A program made the position numbers and the translations under genes. Positions 35,828-44,005 of a stretch of 64,000 nucleotides of DNA are shown piece by piece. Below the pieces are notes generated by a model. The model saw only the letters and a list, made by a program, of their open reading frames with translations, had not been told where the DNA came from and ran no database searches. This DNA is from Planctomycetota bacterium (GTDB lineage Bacteria > Planctomycetota > UBA11346). Numbering within the stretch: the stretch's first letter is position 1; the number at the start of each line of letters is the position of its first letter. The DNA is taken from NCBI GenBank assembly GCA_016745075.1, contig JADGDD010000001.1, positions 187,125-251,124 of the forward strand, read 5' to 3'.

Positions 35828-38799
35828 GTACAGAGGACAACGAGCATGATGCAGTTAATGATTCTTCCTCTGATGAGAATTTGTTTACAGCAGAAAATAG
35901 ACAAATAGAAGATGAACAGTTGGAAACAGGAGATACTCCTCAGAAACCTGAAGGAGAGCTTGAAGATGCGGGCAATAAAGAGATTTTTGCGTATGCGGCA
36001 GGTGGGTTAGCAGGAGAATTTGCTGGCTCTGCCATGCACCTAAAACAATACATTCTTATGTTTGTACTGTGTTTAAACCCGATTCTTGTGTCTTTTATTG
36101 GTGCGTTCGGTATGCTGTGGGATTCAATAACAGACCCCATTATGGCAAACATATCAGATAACAGTAAAAACAAGTGGGGGCGAAGACGGCCTTTTATTTT
36201 GGTAGGCGGGATTTTGGCCGCTCTCTTTTCTGTTGTCATATGGTGGTTTTTACCACGAACTGATGCGATTCAGCCAAACAAACCTTTGATCCCAGAGGTT
36301 ATCCAATCAACAGATGCCTTGGTGAAATTTGGCAAAATGATGAAGGGATATGGAATTGGTGATGTTGCAGTGCGTTTGGATATACCGCAAATTGACGCTA
36401 CTGAAAGTAATGAGAAAAAAGAAGAGTTAGAGAATCCAGCAGACAGCATAGAAGTTATTCTGAAAGAATCTTTTAAGGTAATGGAGGCCGGGGTTCGTTT
36501 GAGTGATGATGAATCTGCCTTGGCTGTTCGTATAGAAACTCGTAACTTTGACCGCAGTTTGGTTGATAAAGATCCTATAGGGCAAAATCTGGACGTTACT
36601 ATGACGCTTGATTCTATTCGTGTTCATAATGCTGTTGCCATTATGCCCGAATATGAAGAAGACCGTTCGTTTGGAACGATTTTGGAAGATTTCTTCAAAG
36701 GAAGAGATGAATATATCGGTCTTGCGCATGACGGGGAGTCTATTGATTTTACTCAGAATACCTTCCGTGATGAAGCTGTGTATAGAGCACGTGTGTCTGC
36801 CCTTGAAAAAAGTATCATAGAAACATTAGGTCAGTACTATCGGCTTCCTTATTGGAAATGTTTTCCTAAGAATGATGATGGGGGCGAACGACTTCGTTTG
36901 GAGTTGTCTACATCGAATTTAGAGGAAAAGGAAGAGTCAGGTTTACAGGCAGAAGATAAAGTAGCTTTTAACGCTGTTTTCGATTCAATGGTTGCTAAAG
37001 TTGAAAAGCGAAATCGCTATCTTATTATTCGTGAGGCGATAAAGCAAAAAACGATTACTCCGGCTGTTGAAGAGTATTTGCAAAGAGATAATTTAGAGGG
37101 TTTTGAACAGAAGCGAATTGAGAATAATCCTAAATTAAGCGATAATGTAAAAGAAGAAGCCGTTAATCAAGCTATTGCTGTCAGACAAGAGGAATTAAGG
37201 AAAGCGTTTAAGAAAGGGACATTCTCCAAAACTTTAGCAGGAATTATTAATAAAGAATGGCTACAGGTAACAGACAAAGATATTGCTATGGCACGGACAC
37301 GCCTTGCTGAGGGAACTAAAGAAAGTACTTATGAACAGTATGTTTCTTTGCATACGAAGTTTTTGTTATACGGGCTTGGTCATAAAATGGACCTTGAGCA
37401 GTATGCTTTATCTGAGGAGGGTCAAAAAATAGTAGATGGGCTTCTTCAAGAAAAAGGACTCGTCAACATTCATGATCTTTACGCTTCTTTGTGGCAACAA
37501 TTAGATGAGCCCGAAAATGAAAAGAGAAAAGGGAAGGAAGGTTCGTGGGGGAATCCTCAGTTTACCGTTCCAGATGAAGTTTTAGGTCGCTTTTTTGCTG
37601 TAAAGATAAAGGCTAAACAACTGAGCTTTATCGGCAAGATGTCTGAAGGGTTTAAGGTTTTCTTTGACCAATCACATGATTCAGATGAAGAGCAGGCACG
37701 ATCAGCTAAGGAGAAACAGGTTGTTATCTATTTAATTCTTATGCTCATCGTTTTCGCTACCGTTAGAACGATAAATGGAGTTCCTTATTACGCGCTTGGC
37801 ATTGAGCTTGCACCATCCTATGATGGCAGAACAAAAGTCATTGCTTACCGTTCAGTTATGAGCAAAATTATTGCTTTAAAAAATCCTTTCTTGATGCCAT
37901 TTGTTTTATTGCCTTGTTTTACCGATGCAATTGAAGGGGCGCTTTGGTTAGCCGTATTTTTTGCTGGTATCTCAATACCAATGCTGATCTATTCTGTGAT
38001 GTGTACTAAAGAACGAATTGTTTTAAGTAAGAAGAAGAAATCGATTCCGTTTATTAAGTCTATTAAAGATACGGTTGGTATTCCAGAGTTTTGGCGTATC
38101 GTGTTTCTCTATTTTATTATGCAAAAATCAATCGGAATATTTACGATGGTAGGTAATTACCTTACTATTTATTATGTGTTTGGAGGAGCTTTGCTAAAAG
38201 GTATGACTTACACCGCCTTTGTTGGGGTTGTGGGATATGGGTTAGCTTTGATCAGTGTTCCGTTGGTGACATGGATTTGTAATCGCTTTGAAAAACATAA
38301 TGCCCTACGTTTCTCCATTATCATGATGATGATTGGCTGTCTATTAAAGTGGTGGTGTTACGACCCAGAACATCCCGAATACTTATTCATTGTTCCGATT
38401 TTCTTTTCAATAGGTATTGCTGCTATGTATACGGTTATGGGCACGCTTATGGCTGATGTTACAGACGTGGATGAGTTGAAAACAGGTTCTAGACGAGAAG
38501 GTATGTTTGGAGCAGTAAATTCTTTGATTATGAAAGCAACAAGCCCTATTGCAGGAATTATTGGAGGGGTTGTTGTGGTTGTTTCCGGGTTTGAGATCGA
38601 TACTGGCGCTTACCAAGAAGAGGGTGTTTTTACCAATTTACGTGTGTTGTTTAGTATATTTCCTGCTGTTTTGCTCGGTGGAGCTTTGCTGCTCTTGTAT
38701 AAGTATCCTCTTACACGAGCGCGTATGGAAGAAATTAAGGCCATTTTGGTTAAAAGACGTGCAGCAGAAAAAGAAAAGGAAGCAGAAGAAGAGGAGTAA
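35824..38799 (+). CDS. GPH-type sugar:cation symporter homologue with about 485-residue insertion
   Basis: This 991-residue protein is a major-facilitator transporter of the glycoside-pentoside-hexuronide type. After a 50-residue acidic tail come two helices and the motif DSITDPIMANISDN ... WGRRRPFI at 100-125, which lies in the cytosol between TM2 and TM3. TM3 ends near residue 145. A hydrophilic insertion then runs to about 632, and TM4 resumes with INGVPYYALGIELAPSYDGRTKV, the normal TM4 sequence. The remaining helices follow, and the C-terminus is Lys/Glu-rich. By MFS topology the insertion faces the periplasm. GGAAGGGG lies eight bases before the ATG. The substrate is unknown. Confidence 0.85.
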   Translation: MSTEDNEHDAVNDSSSDENLFTAENRQIEDEQLETGDTPQKPEGELEDAGNKEIFAYAAGGLAGEFAGSAMHLKQYILMFVLCLNPILVSFIGAFGMLWDSITDPIMANISDNSKNKWGRRRPFILVGGILAALFSVVIWWFLPRTDAIQPNKPLIPEVIQSTDALVKFGKMMKGYGIGDVAVRLDIPQIDATESNEKKEELENPADSIEVILKESFKVMEAGVRLSDDESALAVRIETRNFDRSLVDKDPIGQNLDVTMTLDSIRVHNAVAIMPEYEEDRSFGTILEDFFKGRDEYIGLAHDGESIDFTQNTFRDEAVYRARVSALEKSIIETLGQYYRLPYWKCFPKNDDGGERLRLELSTSNLEEKEESGLQAEDKVAFNAVFDSMVAKVEKRNRYLIIREAIKQKTITPAVEEYLQRDNLEGFEQKRIENNPKLSDNVKEEAVNQAIAVRQEELRKAFKKGTFSKTLAGIINKEWLQVTDKDIAMARTRLAEGTKESTYEQYVSLHTKFLLYGLGHKMDLEQYALSEEGQKIVDGLLQEKGLVNIHDLYASLWQQLDEPENEKRKGKEGSWGNPQFTVPDEVLGRFFAVKIKAKQLSFIGKMSEGFKVFFDQSHDSDEEQARSAKEKQVVIYLILMLIVFATVRTINGVPYYALGIELAPSYDGRTKVIAYRSVMSKIIALKNPFLMPFVLLPCFTDAIEGALWLAVFFAGISIPMLIYSVMCTKERIVLSKKKKSIPFIKSIKDTVGIPEFWRIVFLYFIMQKSIGIFTMVGNYLTIYYVFGGALLKGMTYTAFVGVVGYGLALISVPLVTWICNRFEKHNALRFSIIMMMIGCLLKWWCYDPEHPEYLFIVPIFFSIGIAAMYTVMGTLMADVTDVDELKTGSRREGMFGAVNSLIMKATSPIAGIIGGVVVVVSGFEIDTGAYQEEGVFTNLRVLFSIFPAVLLGGALLLLYKYPLTRARMEEIKAILVKRRAAEKEKEAEEEE

Positions 38800-39267
38800 C
38801 CTGTGGAGCGTATTGAAAGAGTGGACAAGGTGCAGAGTCTCTCTTTAGTATGCTGTTGTGTATAAAGATACTACGTAGCTTTTGTTACAGTTTGAAGCTA
38901 GAAATAGAGGTTGTCTCGACCTTTGGTTATATCCTAAGACATCATAAATGAGGCAGATTATAGATTCGTCCTTAAACAGTATAACCTGTTAAGAGGGGTG
39001 GTCTCAATACTATGTCTATCCTTTGTCGAATGAGTGGTAGGCGAATTGTTCTAGCGAGTAGCGAGCCTCTCAGTTGCACCTTTTCCTTTCCTATTCAGGT
39101 AGCCTGTCCGAGTTCTATTTGAAACTAACGGATAGTGATAATGGTAAGGTATGAGAAGGGGCAGTCGTGAGAAGAAGCATGCATTACTACTTGTGGAGTA
39201 GAAGAGTTTTGTCATTATCCGTTTTAAAAATGGAATACTAAGCTGAGAGCTACGGAGGACCCACCCC
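38800..39267. other. Intergenic region between tandem transporters
   Basis: 468 bases without a supported gene. A 36-codon frame at 39012-39122 has no ribosome site. A TTGTCA (39209-39214) with AATACT 19 bases on could be a weak promoter for the second transporter. No hairpin terminator follows the first gene, so the two may be co-transcribed. Confidence 0.45.
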
Positions 39268-41970
39268 ATGAGTGCAGATAACAACGACAATGAAGCGATT
39301 AATGAGGAAGACTTATCTGCTGAAGGGGGCTTGCCTGCCGAAGAAAGTGCTCCGGAAGAGGTGAGAAATGCTGATTCTGCTGCTGTAAGTTCTACCGCTT
39401 CTGAAGTTGTTATTGAAGAGGAAGATGATGAGGAAGATGCGGGTACCGCGGAGATTCTGAGTTACTCCTTAGCTTCATTGGCTGGTGCTTTCTCGAATGC
39501 AACTATTCATAAATTACCAGCCATTTTGATGTTGGTATTGAAAATCAATCCGGTTCTTGTTGGCTTGATTACAGCCCTCAAGGTTGTCTGGGATGCTTTC
39601 ACCGATCCTATTATGGCATCGGTTACCGATAACTGTCGGTCAAAATGGGGCCGTCGCCGTCCATTTATTCTAGTTGGCGGTTTGATGATTCCAATTGTGT
39701 TGATATTTGGTTGGTTGGCTATGCCAAAGAACGAAAAAATGGAGCCAAATGTTCATTATATTCCCACTTCTAAAGACAGTGAGCACCATCTCGGAAAGTT
39801 TGGTCAATTCCTGATTGGCTACGGAGCGGATGACATTGAAATTGTTACTGGTCCGGTTACTGGTGATAAGGGATTACCAGAGACCATTGATGGAACTGGT
39901 GAATATCATGCCGGGCTTGTAGAGCGGGCAATTACTCGTTTACAAACTCCAGTTATAAAATTCCATAAAGATAAGCCGGCCGAAGAGGAAGTCGATAGTG
40001 TAGATGGTTCTACCGATACTGGAGCACAGGAAGAGGCTGATCATACTGAAGAAAGTACTGATGTAGAAAAGCCAGTGAAGCCGCGTTTACCACTTATGGT
40101 TTCTATCACAGAAATGTCGCAAGATATAGCAACGTATGGAGATATCTTTTCTGAAGGTAGTGTTCAGTTTGTGGTGAATATGCAATTAGGGGAAGACCCT
40201 GTTGTACGTGTACCTGTTTCTCTTAAAGCAGTCGATAAAGAAGGAGAAGATAGTAGCATATCTGCTTGGTTGTCTGATACTATGCGAGGTGAAACGGAAC
40301 GTATTGATGTTACCGTTGATGGTATGGCTTACGATTATCAAAAGAACATTATTGCTAAACGTGGTGTGTACCGTGCCTTGGTGCACGGTATAGAAATTGC
40401 CTTGATAGAGACGCTTGGTCAGCATTATTCTATACCGTACTGGCGAAACTTTGAAGTCTTTGACCGTAAGAAGAATGTATTTACACAGCCGTTAACGCTT
40501 GTTGATGGTGTAGATGATATAGTACGAGAGGGTTTTACTGCTGATGTTGAACATGTGAAGGAGTTGGTTTATGCGAGTGGTGGTATCACCCTCGATTTGT
40601 CCTCTGACTCTTATACTGAAGAAGAGCGCAAGCTGGTAGATAGCTACAAGTCAGAGCATAAACAAACAACGGATGAAGCTTTGCATAAACATTTATGGGA
40701 AAACCTTGTGGTTGGCCGTGCTATCGGAACGATGAAGGCTTATAGAGATTCGTTAAAACCAAAAAAAGAACGAACAACGACGGAAAAAATGTTTGGTTGG
40801 TATTTCAAAATAGAAAAAGGCTTAGATGCTTTTATGGACGGCGAAGCTGCTGATAAACGTATTATTATTGTTTCATGTATATTTCTCGTGTTCATGGCTA
40901 CATTCCATACCATTTTTGGTGTTCCATATTATGCCCTTGGTATTGAAATTGCTCCTTCCTATGATGGACGCACCAAGGTTGTGGCTATCCGTTCTATGTT
41001 ACAGAAAATTGTTGGCTTCTTAGTGCCGTGGTTGTTACCGATTTGTTTACTACCGGTATTTGACGATGCGGTGGATGGGGCAATGTACTTGAGTATTGTT
41101 TTCGCCGTTATTTCAGTGCCAATGGTTTTAGCATCATTCTTCCAAACGAAAGAGCGAACACAGGTAGATAAACGCAAGAAAAAAGTTCCGGCCTTACAAT
41201 CCATCAAAGAAACGATTAGTCATGGCCATTTCTGGAGAATTGCTGGTTTATTTTTCATTGTGCAAAAAGGCCTCGGTATTTTTAACGTTGTAGGTATGTT
41301 TGTTGGTGTGTATTACGTGTTTGGTGGGGATTTGCTGCTCGGTAATGCTTACCAAGCCTTGGCTGGTTCTTTTGGTGTTGTGCTCGCTTTTATTGCCATT
41401 CCTGTTATTGCGTGGATGTGTAAACATTGGGAAAAACATAATGCGATGCGTTTCTCATTAATCATGATGATTATTGGCTGTGCTCTGAAGTGGTGGTGCT
41501 ATGACCCGGAAAACCCAGAACTTATGTTTATTATCCCAATTTTCTTCAGCTTTGGCATTTCTGCTGTATATACCGTATTATCGACCATGATGGCTGACGT
41601 AACCGATGCGGATGAGCTTATTAATGGTAGCCGCCGCGAAGGCATGTTTGGTGCAGTTCAAGCGCTTATGATGAAAATCACAGGTGCAGTTGGTGCGATT
41701 GCTGCTGGTGTTATTGTAGCAGCAAGTGGTTTTGAAGTGGAAAAAGGTATTTATCAAGACCCAGGTGTTTTTACCAATATGAGACTGCTCTTTAGTTTTG
41801 TTCCTGCGATTGCATTGTCGATTGGTTTGGCGATCTTGTGGCGTTATCCTTTAACTCGTCAACGTATGAAAGAAATCAAAGTAGAATTAAAAGTGCAACG
41901 TGCTCGCCAAAAAGCAGAGCAAGATGCTGAGGAAAAGGCAGAGGCGGCAGCAGCAGCAGCAGCAGAGTAA
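39268..41970 (+). CDS. GPH-type symporter homologue with about 375-residue insertion (tandem paralogue)
   Basis: This 900-residue protein is the paralogue of its upstream neighbour. It has an acidic 60-residue tail, the loop DAFTDPIMASVTDN ... WGRRRPFI, a TM3 ending near 152, an insertion to about 528, and TM4 with IFGVPYYALGIEIAPSYDG. The insertion shares blocks with that of the first protein: a KFGxxxxGYG start, and an IETLGQ-Y-xPYW segment near the middle. It is shorter because about 110 residues before TM4 are missing. The C-terminus ends in a poly-Ala run. GGAGG lies ten bases before the ATG. The conserved TM part is more similar between the two than the insertion. Confidence 0.85.
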   Translation: MSADNNDNEAINEEDLSAEGGLPAEESAPEEVRNADSAAVSSTASEVVIEEEDDEEDAGTAEILSYSLASLAGAFSNATIHKLPAILMLVLKINPVLVGLITALKVVWDAFTDPIMASVTDNCRSKWGRRRPFILVGGLMIPIVLIFGWLAMPKNEKMEPNVHYIPTSKDSEHHLGKFGQFLIGYGADDIEIVTGPVTGDKGLPETIDGTGEYHAGLVERAITRLQTPVIKFHKDKPAEEEVDSVDGSTDTGAQEEADHTEESTDVEKPVKPRLPLMVSITEMSQDIATYGDIFSEGSVQFVVNMQLGEDPVVRVPVSLKAVDKEGEDSSISAWLSDTMRGETERIDVTVDGMAYDYQKNIIAKRGVYRALVHGIEIALIETLGQHYSIPYWRNFEVFDRKKNVFTQPLTLVDGVDDIVREGFTADVEHVKELVYASGGITLDLSSDSYTEEERKLVDSYKSEHKQTTDEALHKHLWENLVVGRAIGTMKAYRDSLKPKKERTTTEKMFGWYFKIEKGLDAFMDGEAADKRIIIVSCIFLVFMATFHTIFGVPYYALGIEIAPSYDGRTKVVAIRSMLQKIVGFLVPWLLPICLLPVFDDAVDGAMYLSIVFAVISVPMVLASFFQTKERTQVDKRKKKVPALQSIKETISHGHFWRIAGLFFIVQKGLGIFNVVGMFVGVYYVFGGDLLLGNAYQALAGSFGVVLAFIAIPVIAWMCKHWEKHNAMRFSLIMMIIGCALKWWCYDPENPELMFIIPIFFSFGISAVYTVLSTMMADVTDADELINGSRREGMFGAVQALMMKITGAVGAIAAGVIVAASGFEVEKGIYQDPGVFTNMRLLFSFVPAIALSIGLAILWRYPLTRQRMKEIKVELKVQRARQKAEQDAEEKAEAAAAAAAE
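41947..41964 (+). repeat. GCA trinucleotide repeat encoding poly-Ala
   Basis: Six consecutive GCA codons precede GAG and the stop of the second transporter, preceded by GCG. Such a run is prone to slippage, which would only change the length of the cytosolic tail. Confidence 0.9.
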
Positions 41971-41977
41971 AGTAAAG

Positions 41978-42583
41978 TTAGTGTGCGTGTTGAAGAGTAA
42001 TAAGCGTATAGCGCTGCTCTTCGACACGTTGTTGATTATAGGTTAAGGCACACCTTTGAGCTATTTCAGGTAATTGTGGTTCTAGGATACTGCGTGGATC
42101 AGAGAAATATGCAGCACCATCTGTTGATAGAGATGATACTACGGTAGTGAAAAGCTGCTTAAAACATTCTGGGCGATACAAAATATCGCCACCAAGAATG
42201 ATATCCCATGGTCCGTCTGGTAATGGTGTTCCCCAGTGATGAACACAAGTAGAGCCACCCGTAAGTCTGTTAAGACAGAGAACAGACTGGACGAATTGGA
42301 GAGGGTAAGGGGACCCATCCGCAAAAAGAACGGTTTCAGGCTGGTGGGTGAATGTGCTCAAGCCAAGGTAGCCACGGCCGCAGCCAATGTCTGCGATGCG
42401 TTTTCCTGTGAGGCCCTTATCGGGGAAAATAGAAGAGAGGTCTTTTGCAAAACGTTCGCCAGCTGGCCAAGAATAGGCCCAAGTAGGGCGTTCATCACCA
42501 TCTTGTTCGGCGGCGGCAAGTGCTTCACTCCAGTCTTGCTGTGGAAACTGAAAATGGGTGAGCCATTCTGGGAAATCAGCCAT
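41978..42583 (-). CDS. Class I methyltransferase (METTL/FAM86-like type)
   Basis: The SAM loop is RIADIGCGRGYLGL at about residues 61-74, followed by LFADGSPYPLQFV and DIILGGDILYRPE, the pattern of the Methyltransf_16 group of small protein or cofactor methyltransferases. The N-terminal WAYSWPAGERFA also fits that group. About 201 residues from the ATG at 42581-42583, which overlaps the HAD gene stop by eight bases; the TTG at 42622 is less likely. The acceptor is unknown. Convergent with the second transporter gene, ending eight bases beyond its stop. Confidence 0.8.
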   Translation of the reverse strand: MADFPEWLTHFQFPQQDWSEALAAAEQDGDERPTWAYSWPAGERFAKDLSSIFPDKGLTGKRIADIGCGRGYLGLSTFTHQPETVLFADGSPYPLQFVQSVLCLNRLTGGSTCVHHWGTPLPDGPWDIILGGDILYRPECFKQLFTTVVSSLSTDGAAYFSDPRSILEPQLPEIAQRCALTYNQQRVEEQRYTLITLQHAH

Positions 42584-43376
42584 AGAGCAAATCTGGTAGC
42601 GCAGAAAGGCCAGCGTTGTCAATGCTTGGTAAAATGTGTGTGGCTACATTTTTAACTAAGTCGGAGGCTTGACCCATGGCACATCCGTGCCCAGCCCAAC
42701 GAATCATTTCAAAATCATTGGCGCTATCGCCAACAGCCCATACGTTTTCTCGCTCAATATTGAGGTGTTCAATGAGGCGTTCGAGTCCCCAAGCTTTGGT
42801 GATAAGTGGCTGATGGATTTCAAAGCGATCAAATTGGCTCGTCACCACATGAAAACGGTCTTCAAAAATACTGTGAATACGGTCAACCATTGTCTGGAGC
42901 AGGTCAGGGTCACACACATACATGACTTTTGGAGAGGGCTCGGTCCATTGCTGAATCTGTTCTTCTCCAAAATGAATAGTGGTATTATACAGTTTAGGGA
43001 AATGTTTGGTCCATTGTGTTGCTCGGTTCATGAACCAGCCAGATTCATTGTACAGAGAAATGGCTCCATCTCCGCGTTGTAATTCTACAAGAATATCTTG
43101 AACGTCTTCACAGGACAGAGGGTGTTCATATAAGGCTTGTTGATTCGGGTAGCCTATCCAAGTGCCATCAAAACAGACAATAGGCGTATCCAAACCAAGG
43201 CTGTCCCAGAGCGGCACGGTGGTTAGTAGTGGTCTGCCAGTTGCAATGACCACGATATCGCCTTGTTTGCGAATATATTCAATTGCATCTCTGTGGGCTT
43301 GTGGAATGCAGCAGTCTTCGCCTAGCAAGGTTCCGTCTACATCTAGGGCAATAAGCTGTGTTTTGGTCATCTGCAT
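42576..43376 (-). CDS. HAD-superfamily (Cof-type) phosphatase
   Basis: Motif I is ALDVDGTLLGED with nucleophile and general acid Asp, motif II is IATGRPL, motif III includes ITKAWGLERL, and motif IV is GDSANDFEM. A C2B-type cap sits between motifs II and III. About 266 residues from the ATG at 43374-43376; an ATG at 43370 is equally possible, and the longer frame to 43436 would overlap the divergent sigma factor. Cof-type enzymes hydrolyse sugar phosphates, nucleotides or cofactor intermediates. Translationally coupled to the methyltransferase. Confidence 0.88.
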   Translation of the reverse strand: MQMTKTQLIALDVDGTLLGEDCCIPQAHRDAIEYIRKQGDIVVIATGRPLLTTVPLWDSLGLDTPIVCFDGTWIGYPNQQALYEHPLSCEDVQDILVELQRGDGAISLYNESGWFMNRATQWTKHFPKLYNTTIHFGEEQIQQWTEPSPKVMYVCDPDLLQTMVDRIHSIFEDRFHVVTSQFDRFEIHQPLITKAWGLERLIEHLNIERENVWAVGDSANDFEMIRWAGHGCAMGQASDLVKNVATHILPSIDNAGLSALPDLLYG

Positions 43377-43408
43377 CTGATGATGCTGGCTGTTGAGTAT
43401 ATGCAACC

Positions 43409-43437
43409 TTGCCATCATCCTATTTTGACTCCACAAT
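43409..43437 (+). promoter_or_regulatory. Candidate promoter of the sigma factor gene (leaderless)
   Basis: TTGCCA (43409-43414) and CACAAT (43432-43437) are 17 bases apart. The -10 lies seven bases before the ATG at 43445, so transcription would start at the codon. The -10 matches consensus at four of six positions. Confidence 0.35.
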
Positions 43438-43444
43438 AGATGTA

Positions 43445-44002
43445 ATGAGTGATTCTACCACTATGACCCCAGAGGGACAGATGCTTCAGCGTTATGCAGC
43501 GGGTGATTCCACTGCATTGGATGAATTAGTGCATGCTTACCAAGAGCCTGCCTTTTGGTTGGCACGGCATAAAGTGGGTAATGATGAGGTTGCAGCTGAC
43601 GTGGTACAAGAAGCTTTCATGCGAGTGCTTCGCAATCCAGACTTGTATGATTCAGCACGCCCATTTAAGGCATGGTTTTTGCAAATTGTACGAAACCTAA
43701 GTATCGACTTCTTGCGCCGTAAGAAAGCTAAAACAGTTCCAGTTTTAGCGGAGAGCGCAGAGGCAGAGCCAGAAATAGATGTTGTTGAACAAAGTGATAT
43801 GCAGCAGCAGATTCAAGCAGTGTTGAGTGCTTTACCAGATAAGTATAGCGAGTTAATTGTTTTGCGGGATGTTGAAGGCTACGGCCCAGACGAAATTGCT
43901 GAGATGATGAATGCTGATTATTCAACAACACGTTGGCGTATTCATCAAGCTCGAAAAAAGTTCCGTGCACTTTGGCTTGAAATGTTTGGTGACTTAGAGT
44001 AA
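43445..44002 (+). CDS. ECF-type RNA polymerase sigma factor
   Basis: This 185-residue protein has sigma region 2 (DVVQEAFMRVLRN and FKAWFLQIVRNLSIDFLRR) and region 4 (LPDKYSELIVLRDVEGYGPDEIA and YSTTRWRIHQARKKF), without regions 1 and 3, the layout of the ECF group. An anti-sigma factor is not adjacent, as the next gene is convergent. The ATG at 43445 is chosen over a TTG at 43409. No ribosome site is present. The regulon is unknown. Confidence 0.9.
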   Translation: MSDSTTMTPEGQMLQRYAAGDSTALDELVHAYQEPAFWLARHKVGNDEVAADVVQEAFMRVLRNPDLYDSARPFKAWFLQIVRNLSIDFLRRKKAKTVPVLAESAEAEPEIDVVEQSDMQQQIQAVLSALPDKYSELIVLRDVEGYGPDEIAEMMNADYSTTRWRIHQARKKFRALWLEMFGDLE

Positions 44003-44005
44003 GTC

